Source: Bacteroidales bacterium
Lineage (GTDB): Bacteria; Bacteroidota; Bacteroidia; Bacteroidales; NBLH01
Assembly (NCBI GenBank): GCA_029933755.1
Contig: JAOZNO010000234.1
Span: forward strand, 1 to 6,305
DNA length: 6,305 nucleotides
Direction: 5' to 3'
Below the pieces are notes generated by a model. That model worked only from the letters and a program-made list of their open reading frames with translations, was not told the DNA's origin and ran no database searches. Below are positions 1 to 5,723 of this stretch, piece by piece. Position 1 is the first letter of the stretch. Every line of letters begins with the position of its first letter. The position numbers and the translations under genes were made by a program.

Positions 1-1381
1 TCCAAGTGGAATATCACTTGCAGGTACTGATAAAGGGTATACAAAATTATTTAGAAATAAGCTTACTTCTACTTTCAATATGGATTATAAAGGTTTTTAT
101 TCAAAATCATTATTTGTAGGAGCAAAAAAAGGTGATTATATTGGTGCTACCAGTGCAATAACAGAAAACTCAGAAGCTAAGCATTTTCAGGTACAACAAA
201 TGTTAGGATATAAGCACAAATTTTCTGACAAATTAAGCCTTGACATTAATGTGGTATATTTGCTATATTATGTTGATAATTTATTGAACTTATATCCACC
301 GGGCTTTGTTGGTGTAGGTCTATATACACAAGGAATGTATCAGGAAATGGGGGGTAAACAGCAAACTACAAGTGCAAACATTCAGATAGACTATAATTTA
401 TTTACAAACAATACCTTGCAAGTAGGTATTTCATATGATTATATAAAATATTTTGATGAAATTAACAAGGGTAATCCACCCGGAACTGACATTGATGATT
501 TAGTGGATCTTCCCTCTTTTTTTGAACAAGATGTTCTAGTAAGAGAACTTTTTTCAGCTTATGCACAGGATAACTGGAATATATTTAAAACACTGTCTCT
601 AACTGCAGGTGTTCGTTTAGATAATTATAGTGATGTTGGATTAACGGTAAATCCAAGAGTAGCTCTAGTCTTTAATCCTACCGAAAAACTTAATCTTAAA
701 TTATTATATGGGAATGCTTTTCGCGCCCCAACTTTTGTTGAAATATACTTTAATGGAGCACCCTATCTCGCAGGAGATAAAGATATAAAACCGGAAACCA
801 TTAAAACGTACGAAGTCTATCTTGGGTATAGAATAAACAAATGGATTTCAACAAGTGTAAACTATTTTAATAACTTAATTACTAATTTAATTACCATTTT
901 ACCAGATTCTGATTTATCAATCGGGCAATATGCAAATTCATCTGATGTAATAAATGTACAAGGTATTGAGTCTGAAATTAAGATTTTGCTTTCTCAAACG
1001 CAAAGCTATGCTTATTTAAGTTATTCATATCAAAAAGGGAAGAATAATAAAACCGATGAAGATCTTATTGGAATGGCAAATCATACGGCATTTGCAGGAG
1101 TTAACTATGGTTTATCAAAAAACTGGAATATAAACTTATATGCAAATTATATTGGTGTACGGGAGAGAGCAAAAACTGATAGTCGTGAAAACCTTAATGG
1201 TTTTACTCTTTTAAACTTATCAATACGAAAAAAGAATGTAATTAAAAATCTGGATATTCAGGTTTCGGGCTATAACCTTCTTAATTCTGATTTTAGGGTT
1301 CCTGATGTAAGTGGCCAAATTTATAATGATTATCCTTTGGAGGGAATTAATTTCCTTGCAGAGATAACTTACAGGTTTTAA
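1..1381 (+). CDS. TonB-dependent outer-membrane receptor, C-terminal barrel (5' partial)
   Basis: This is the C-terminal part of a TonB-dependent receptor, a 22-stranded outer-membrane barrel that imports siderophores, cobalamin or other ligands using TonB energy. The reading frame is open from base 2, so the plug domain and true start lie left of the window; the first in-frame ATG at base 80 is internal. About 459 residues are visible. They show alternating short amphipathic strands such as LSLTAGVRLDNYS and NLKLLYGNAFRAPTFVEIYF (around bases 683-751). The YG-AFRAP-F-E-Y motif is typical of FepA/BtuB-type receptors. The protein ends in EITYRF, with the terminal aromatic residue expected of a protein handled by the Bam assembly machinery. 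Its stop overlaps the stop of the convergent hydrolase gene. The family call is secure; the ligand cannot be told from the barrel. Confidence 0.93.
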   Translation, partial: PSGISLAGTDKGYTKLFRNKLTSTFNMDYKGFYSKSLFVGAKKGDYIGATSAITENSEAKHFQVQQMLGYKHKFSDKLSLDINVVYLLYYVDNLLNLYPPGFVGVGLYTQGMYQEMGGKQQTTSANIQIDYNLFTNNTLQVGISYDYIKYFDEINKGNPPGTDIDDLVDLPSFFEQDVLVRELFSAYAQDNWNIFKTLSLTAGVRLDNYSDVGLTVNPRVALVFNPTEKLNLKLLYGNAFRAPTFVEIYFNGAPYLAGDKDIKPETIKTYEVYLGYRINKWISTSVNYFNNLITNLITILPDSDLSIGQYANSSDVINVQGIESEIKILLSQTQSYAYLSYSYQKGKNNKTDEDLIGMANHTAFAGVNYGLSKNWNINLYANYIGVRERAKTDSRENLNGFTLLNLSIRKKNVIKNLDIQVSGYNLLNSDFRVPDVSGQIYNDYPLEGINFLAEITYRF

Positions 1382-2001
1382 TCTGCTCGTTTCTGCTCAA
1401 TAAACCACTCATAAAGCTCCTCGTTATTATAGGTTTCAGTCCATGAGTCATGTTCTGTAAATGGGTACACGGTAAACTTAACTTTAGCACCAAGTTTTTT
1501 TAAAGCAGATGCCATTTCCTGCGAACGTTCCACAGGAATAATTCGATCCTTAGCACCATGAAAAATCCATGTGGGTATATGCTTAATATATTCGGCAATA
1601 TGAGGATTTGCTCCACCACAAACAGGCGCAATGGCTGCAAATCTATTTGGATATTTTTTTGCCAAATTCCAGGTTCCAAAACCGCCCATACTAAAACCTG
1701 TAAGATAAATTTTGTTAGGGTCAACCCGGTATTGCCTTATTATATCTGTAAGTAGCTTATCCAAAAAATCATTTTCCCAGTATTGCTTTACAGGGCATTG
1801 TGGCGAAAGCAAAAGGAAGGGGAATTCTTTACCCTTGTTTGCCAGCATAGTAGGTCCCTTTTTTTTAACAATTTCAAGATTGTCACCACATTCACCTGCC
1901 CCATGAAGAAAAAGCATCAAAGGCCACTTGTTTTTTGAGTACTCGTAATTCTCTGGTAAATGAAGCAGATATTTACCTATTTTATTTTTTACAGCTTTCA
2001 T
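1378..2001 (-). CDS. Alpha/beta-hydrolase, predicted esterase/peptidase (prolyl oligopeptidase-like, COG4099 type)
   Basis: A compact 207-residue serine hydrolase. Visible features in order are a strand-turn LFLHGAG (residues 30-36) that would form the oxyanion region, the nucleophile elbow GFSMGG with Ser104, an acid in HGAKD (Asp152), and a C-terminal His184 in TEHDSW. That is a complete Ser-Asp-His triad in the usual order. The YLLHLPENY start and the HGAGECGDN stretch resemble COG4099 predicted peptidases and feruloyl-esterase-like proteins; the substrate is unknown. I chose the ATG at 2001. The frame extends to a TTG at 2049, but this adds only 16 residues, and the ATG has a normal A-rich leader. 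With the ATG start there is no signal peptide and the enzyme would be cytoplasmic; the longer form would have a short hydrophobic N-terminus. It is convergent with the upstream receptor and divergent from the chemotaxis gene, so it is probably transcribed alone. Confidence 0.88.
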   Translation of the reverse strand: MKAVKNKIGKYLLHLPENYEYSKNKWPLMLFLHGAGECGDNLEIVKKKGPTMLANKGKEFPFLLLSPQCPVKQYWENDFLDKLLTDIIRQYRVDPNKIYLTGFSMGGFGTWNLAKKYPNRFAAIAPVCGGANPHIAEYIKHIPTWIFHGAKDRIIPVERSQEMASALKKLGAKVKFTVYPFTEHDSWTETYNNEELYEWFIEQKRAD

Positions 2002-2086
2002 TTTTGCTAATTTCTTAAAAATTATATTGAAAAGCAAGAAAACTACCAATTAAACAACAAGATATTCCTGTAAAATACCTATATTT

Positions 2087-2117
2087 ATTGATTAAAACGA
2101 AGTTGTGATATTTTTTG
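2087..2117 (+). promoter_or_regulatory. Candidate Bacteroidetes-type promoter for the chemotaxis receptor gene
   Basis: A TTG at 2088-2090 (within ATTG) and a TATTTTTTG at 2109-2117 resemble the -33 TTTG and -7 TAnnTTTG elements used by the Bacteroidetes primary sigma factor. The distance from TTG to the final TTTG is 23 bases, as in the consensus, although the TA is one base further from TTTG than usual. Transcription would begin near 2124 and leave a leader of about 20 bases before the ATG at 2146. The surrounding DNA is very AT-rich, so chance matches are likely. Confidence 0.35.
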
Positions 2118-2145
2118 ATTTAACCGTAACTAAAAAACATGAAAA

Positions 2146-3498
2146 ATGAAAGGACTAATTCGTTACTTTACACCCAAAGGTGAACAAAGTTTATTAGAAC
2201 AACAAAAGTCAAATGCATTCATCATTTTTAATGCTATCATTTTTGTTCTTTTAATTTTTATACTGCTTCAGGCAGTATTAATTCCCGCAGGCGGTTCAAA
2301 TATAACTTTTACGATAGTGCCTCTTGTAGGAGTTTTTGTAATTGCTAATTTTTTCATCTTAAAAAGATATGGAATTAAAATTGCCGGGAGTATACTTTCT
2401 GTTGGTTTGATTGTTCCTTTGCTAATAACTATAAATACAATTGATGATGGAGTTGCCTTATCTCATAAGTTTACACAAGGCTTTTATTTAATACTGGCCG
2501 TTTTGGTAATAGGTGCTTTATTTGCATCACGAAAAATTCTGATTATTAATGCAATTCTTATATTAATTTCAGCAAGCAGAATTTTTTTAATAGCTAAAGA
2601 CCAGTTAATCGATCAAGAAGGTTCAATAATGGCGGGTTTTATCTTTTATATTATTTCATTAATGATAATTACTATTGTTTTGTATTATATCATAAAATTT
2701 TCTGAAAATGCTATTAATGCTGCCACAGCTGATGCTAAAATCAATAAAGAGCAAAAAAATATATTGCTTAAAATGGTTCGGAGTATAAAAATAAGTTCAA
2801 CTGAAATTTCCCAGGCAAGTGAACAGTTGTCTTCAACTTCTCAGAATATATCTCAAAATGCAAATGAACAAGCATCTACCACTGAAGAAATAGCAGCTTC
2901 AATAGAACAAATTCTTGCCACGATAAGTTCAAGTACTAAAAAAGCAGAAGACACAAAAGATATTTCGTCAAACTCAGCCAGGGAGATTAAGGAAAGTAAC
3001 AAATCATTTACTCAAACCATTAATTCTGTTTTAAAAATTGCACAAAAAGTAAATGTAATTAAAGATATTGCCTTTCAAACCAATATACTTTCTTTAAACG
3101 CATCAATTGAAGCATCTGCTGCGGGACAGGCAGGTAAGGGCTTTGCCGTTGTTGCACAGGAAGTGAGAAAACTGGCAGAAGATACAAAAAAAGCCTCTGA
3201 TGAAATAGCTGAATTATCAGAAACTGGTGAAAATGTTTCCAAAGAAGCAGGTAAAAACCTTGAAAAACTAATTCCTGAAATTATAAAAAGTGCTGAATAT
3301 GTAAATGACATTGTATTAGCAAACCGTGAACAACAAAGTGGAGTTGAATTAATTAATAATTCTGTTCAACAATTATCCCAAATTACCAATTCAAATTCAG
3401 CTTCGGCTGAAGTTATGTCGGCATCGGCTGAAGAATTATCTGCACAGGCAGAACAGTTAAAAAACTTGATTTCTGAATTTAAGATTGAAGATATGTAG
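2146..3498 (+). CDS. Methyl-accepting chemotaxis protein with six membrane helices and no HAMP
   Basis: A 450-residue transducer that should relay a signal to a CheA/CheW-type kinase complex. The N-terminus has six hydrophobic segments at about residues 25-47, 53-72, 79-97, 110-127, 130-149 and 162-184, joined by very short loops, so there is no periplasmic ligand-binding domain. The cytoplasmic part starts at about 185 and runs straight into a long coiled coil; I see no HAMP domain. The hairpin tip lies at about 305-343: IAFQTNILSLNASIEAS, then GKGFAVVAQEVRKLA. The descending helix ends with Ala/Ser/Glu heptads (SASAEVMSASAEELSAQAEQ). The usual Arg and Glu of the EAARAGE tip are Ala325 and Gln328 here. 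There is no CheR/CheB-tethering pentapeptide at the C-terminus. The ATG at 2146 follows an A-rich leader; the ATG at 2139 is out of frame. No other che gene is in the window. The signalling-domain call is firm; the stimulus is unknown and must be sensed in or near the membrane. Confidence 0.93.
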   Translation: MKGLIRYFTPKGEQSLLEQQKSNAFIIFNAIIFVLLIFILLQAVLIPAGGSNITFTIVPLVGVFVIANFFILKRYGIKIAGSILSVGLIVPLLITINTIDDGVALSHKFTQGFYLILAVLVIGALFASRKILIINAILILISASRIFLIAKDQLIDQEGSIMAGFIFYIISLMIITIVLYYIIKFSENAINAATADAKINKEQKNILLKMVRSIKISSTEISQASEQLSSTSQNISQNANEQASTTEEIAASIEQILATISSSTKKAEDTKDISSNSAREIKESNKSFTQTINSVLKIAQKVNVIKDIAFQTNILSLNASIEASAAGQAGKGFAVVAQEVRKLAEDTKKASDEIAELSETGENVSKEAGKNLEKLIPEIIKSAEYVNDIVLANREQQSGVELINNSVQQLSQITNSNSASAEVMSASAEELSAQAEQLKNLISEFKIEDM

Positions 3499-3540
3499 GA
3501 TAAATCATAAAAAAATGAGGATAGTAAATTACACATAGGG

Positions 3541-3556
3541 ATTGTGAAGGAACAAT
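3541..3556 (+). terminator. Weak stem-loop after the chemotaxis receptor gene
   Basis: ATTGT pairs with ACAAT around the six-base loop GAAGGA, 43 bases after the stop, and the flanks GG and TCC could add pairs past a bulge. The stem is short and AT-rich and no T-run follows directly, so a terminator role is only a possibility. Confidence 0.15.
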
Positions 3557-3629
3557 TCCATAGTCGGTTATCAATTAAAAAATATATAATATACGACTTA
3601 AATAAATGGTGAAAATATAGACCCATCAG

Positions 3630-3643
3630 ACCGCTTGAGCGGT
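3630..3643. repeat. Small GC-rich inverted repeat in the kinase upstream region
   Basis: ACCGC and GCGGT flank the loop TTGA, giving a five-pair stem (ACCGCT-TG-AGCGGT as a 14-base near-palindrome with symmetric arms). It stands out as a GC-rich island (about 3627-3661) in an AT-rich gap. No T-run follows, so it is not an intrinsic terminator on the plus strand. It could be an operator for a dimeric regulator, a leader RNA hairpin, or a relic of a repeat element; the sequence alone does not decide. Confidence 0.4.
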
Positions 3644-3785
3644 AGTACGGCTATGTTTCGCAAAAAAAAACATATTATTTGCTATAATGTGCCAAGTGAC
3701 TGAAATTTAATGGTTTGTAATTGAAGTTTATTTGAAATTTGGGTTTTATTATTTTGAAAAACAGGGGCTTAATTTATCATGCACA

Positions 3786-5717
3786 ATGAAAAATATTTTT
3801 AATAAAATATCTCAATACGGCATACAAGATGAACGGGATGAATTTATTAAACAGAAGATTGTATTAGCCAATAAATTAAGTTTAATACTGGCTTTCTTTT
3901 TTCTTATTATTGGCGGATTATTAAGTGTAAAATTTCAATTATTTGCTAGCTCGGCATTACTATTATTGTTGGTACTTATTTTAGTAAGTATTCCTTTTAT
4001 AAATAAAATAAAACACTCAAGTTTTGCACGGGTACTATTATCTTTGGTTTTGCCTGTATTTATATATGCAGCCTCTATTTATGCAAAGCTTTACTCTGAG
4101 GTGGGTAAAGAAATCGTATTTTATTTTCTGCCCAGAACAGCAATAGTAATTATAACTATAATTCCATTATTAGTATTAGATTTTAGAAAAAAACTACAAT
4201 ACTATTTACCACTTGTTTTTTATGCTTTTTGCATTTTAATGTATAGTAGAGTTCATGATATGCTTGATATTGGAATTGATAAGGCCATTTTATCAGTTGA
4301 TTCATATTTTTTGGCTTCTGTGATCCCTGTATTGATACTTATTGTACTTGTTTTTGTATTTAGCTTAATGCAAAAACTTAATTATAAATATGAACTTAGT
4401 TTGCAGCAAAAAAATATTGAGCTTATTGAAAGTGAAGAGAAACAAAGGATTGCCAAAGAAAAAAGCGAAGAAAACACAAAAAAGTTTAAAAATTTATTTG
4501 AAAATAATCCTGTATCACTTTGGGAAGAAGATTATTCGGGAATTATGGCTTTGCTGGAAAGTTTGCGTTCACTTAAAATTAGCAACTACAAAGAATATTT
4601 ATTAGGTAATCGTCATATTGTTAAAGAGTGTTCGCAAAAAATAAAAACACTTGATGTTAATGAAGCCACATTGACTATGCTTAAGGCACCCAGTAAAGAG
4701 TATTTATTCAACAATATTAATAAAATTCTTAATGAAAAATCTTATGCTTTTTTTATTGATGAATTAGAAGCTCTTTTGCTTAATAAAAAGGAATTTTTTG
4801 GAGAAACTGAATTGGTGCGTTTTGATGGGAAAATAATAACCGTCATATCAAAAATGTTTATTACTGAAAAAGCAGGGAGGATAATTACTGCTGCAACAGA
4901 TATTACAAAGCGGAAACTTTCAGAAAAAGAACTTATTGTTGCTAAAGAAAAAGCAGAAGAAAGTGACTGTTTAAAAACGGAGTTTCTTAAAAATATGTCT
5001 CATGAAGTACGGACACCTTTAAATGGGATTTTAGGTTTTTCTAAACTGTTGGGAATGGGACAGGACTTGAGTGAAAAAGAGAAGTACTTTACGGATGTAA
5101 TACAAGATAGTGGTTATCAATTATTGGGAATAATCGACAATATACTTGAAATGTCTCAACTTACAACCAAACAAGTAAAAGTGCAAAATAATGAAGTCTG
5201 CCTGAATGATTTATTAGTAGAACTGTTCACAATTTTTGATGTGAAGGCAAAAGAAAATAAAACCCCTTTATACCTTCAAAAAATACTGCCAGATGAAGAG
5301 TGCAAAATATATACTGATAAAACCAAGTTAACGAAAATATTAAGCAATTTGCTTGAAAACGCCTTGAAATTTACCAATTCTGGCTTCATCGAATTTGGAT
5401 ATTCTCTCGTAGAGACGTACGGCCGTACGTCTCTACATGAAAAGAATATCCAAATCTATGTAAAAGATACCGGAATTGGTATTGATTCAGGAAAACAAGA
5501 AAAAATATTCGAGCGATTTTCGCAAGTTGAAAAAAAAGTATCTCAAAATGTGGGAGGTTTGGGTTTGGGGCTTTCCATTGCAAAAGAATATGTTGATTTA
5601 TTAGGTGGTAATATTCGCCTGGAATCTGAAAAAGGAAAAGGGAGCACTTTTTTTGTGACAATTCCTTATAAACAATATAGTCCTAAAGAGGAAAAGCAGA
5701 TAATAACAGTAAAGTAA
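3786..5717 (+). CDS. Membrane sensor histidine kinase (6TM-PAS-HisKA-HATPase)
   Basis: A 643-residue kinase that should autophosphorylate on His406 and pass phosphate to an unlinked response regulator. Order of parts: six membrane segments at about 30-48, 51-72, 81-100, 110-131, 139-154 and 174-195; a coiled linker at 202-234; a PAS domain at about 235-375 that begins FENNPVSLWEED, carries a helical insertion, and closes with TDITKRK; HisKA with the H-box SHEVRTP (His406); then the ATPase domain with the N-box LLENALKF (Asn525), G1 DTGIGID (561-567), F-box IFERF and G2 GGLGLGLS (590-597). All catalytic motifs are intact. There is no receiver domain and no periplasmic sensor domain. The start is the ATG at 3786; an in-frame TTG at 3732 would add 18 residues. 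Residues 542-551, encoded mainly by a perfect DNA palindrome, lengthen a loop between the strands FIEFGYS and NIQIYVKD. The next gene, a TonB receptor, begins six bases later, so the two are probably one operon. Confidence 0.93.
   Translation: MKNIFNKISQYGIQDERDEFIKQKIVLANKLSLILAFFFLIIGGLLSVKFQLFASSALLLLLVLILVSIPFINKIKHSSFARVLLSLVLPVFIYAASIYAKLYSEVGKEIVFYFLPRTAIVIITIIPLLVLDFRKKLQYYLPLVFYAFCILMYSRVHDMLDIGIDKAILSVDSYFLASVIPVLILIVLVFVFSLMQKLNYKYELSLQQKNIELIESEEKQRIAKEKSEENTKKFKNLFENNPVSLWEEDYSGIMALLESLRSLKISNYKEYLLGNRHIVKECSQKIKTLDVNEATLTMLKAPSKEYLFNNINKILNEKSYAFFIDELEALLLNKKEFFGETELVRFDGKIITVISKMFITEKAGRIITAATDITKRKLSEKELIVAKEKAEESDCLKTEFLKNMSHEVRTPLNGILGFSKLLGMGQDLSEKEKYFTDVIQDSGYQLLGIIDNILEMSQLTTKQVKVQNNEVCLNDLLVELFTIFDVKAKENKTPLYLQKILPDEECKIYTDKTKLTKILSNLLENALKFTNSGFIEFGYSLVETYGRTSLHEKNIQIYVKDTGIGIDSGKQEKIFERFSQVEKKVSQNVGGLGLGLSIAKEYVDLLGGNIRLESEKGKGSTFFVTIPYKQYSPKEEKQIITVK
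5393..5455. repeat. Nested inverted repeat inside the kinase ATPase domain
   Basis: Outer arms of 13 bases are perfect reverse complements: ATTTGGATATTCT at 5393-5405 and AGAATATCCAAAT at 5443-5455. They flank the central 28-bp palindrome with spacers of 3 bases on the left and 6 on the right. The outer arms encode kinase residues that look ordinary for the family (EFGYS and KNIQI), so they are probably host gene sequence, not part of the inserted element. As single-stranded DNA or RNA, the whole 63-base stretch could fold into one long hairpin with an internal bulge. Confidence 0.85.
5409..5436. repeat. Perfect 28-bp palindrome, probable inserted palindromic repeat element
   Basis: The left half is GTAGAGACGTACGG and the right half is its exact reverse complement, with no central loop. 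It is much richer in G+C than the surrounding gene. In the kinase frame it reads V-E-T-Y-G-R-T-S-L plus one base of the following codon. The plus and minus strands encode the same peptide in the corresponding frame because the sequence is self-complementary. Palindromes with GTAGAGACG / CGTCTCTAC ends are, as I recall, abundant dispersed repeats in cyanobacteria and occur in some Bacteroidota; this was not checked here. No second copy is present in the window. A chance 28-bp perfect palindrome is very unlikely. Confidence 0.85.
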
Positions 5718-5723
5718 AGTAAA
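5709..5723 (+). repeat. GTAAA x3 tandem repeat at the kinase-receptor junction
   Basis: Three exact copies of GTAAA run from the last codons of the kinase up to the base before the receptor ATG at 5724. The kinase stop TAA (5715-5717) lies inside the second copy. Gain or loss of a unit would leave the kinase end unchanged but alter the stop-to-start distance by five bases. Confidence 0.7.

Larger units (their letters stand above)
3499..3785. other. Intergenic region between chemotaxis receptor and histidine kinase
   Basis: A 287-base gap without a supportable gene. It holds a weak stem (ATTGT 3541-3545 with ACAAT 3552-3556) shortly after the chemotaxis gene, a GC-rich hairpin at 3630-3643, and a run of nine A at 3662-3670. 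A TATAAT at 3683-3688 has no matching upstream element and is not the sigma type expected here. No clear Bacteroidetes promoter with correct spacing was found before the kinase. The length suggests the kinase gene has its own promoter or a regulated leader. The kinase frame is open back to a TTG at 3732, but the ATG at 3786 is the more likely start. Confidence 0.6.

Noticed and set aside
1500..1906. Several short open frames on both strands across the hydrolase gene
   Set aside because: They overlap a gene with a full catalytic triad, show no domain or start context of their own, and are shadow frames.
2002..2049. N-terminal extension of the hydrolase from a TTG start
   Set aside because: It adds 16 hydrophobic/basic residues without a cleavage site or lipobox, and the internal ATG at 2001 fits the family start better.
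3396..3411. Hairpin TTCAGC-TTCG-GCTGAA inside the chemotaxis gene
   Set aside because: A six-pair stem with a TTCG loop, but it lies in repeated Ser-Ala-Glu heptad codons and is well explained by the coding sequence.
3075..3626. Minus-strand open frames over the chemotaxis protein's 3' half and the following gap
   Set aside because: They mirror the Ala/Ser/Glu-rich coiled coil, giving low-complexity Ser/Ala peptides with no recognisable domain.
3683..3688. TATAAT resembling a sigma-70 -10 box
   Set aside because: No -35 partner at proper spacing, and Bacteroidota use a different primary promoter pattern; AT-rich DNA gives this match easily.
3732..3785. N-terminal extension of the kinase from a TTG start
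   Set aside because: The 18 extra residues have no domain role, and the ATG at 3786 follows an ordinary leader.
5409..5436. The palindrome as an intrinsic terminator or a restriction-type operator
   Set aside because: It lies mid-gene with no following T-run and is read through in an intact kinase domain, so an inserted repeat explains it better.
5386..5661. Minus-strand frame across the palindrome
   Set aside because: It shares the peptide VETYGRTSL with the kinase only because the DNA is self-complementary; the rest has no family features.
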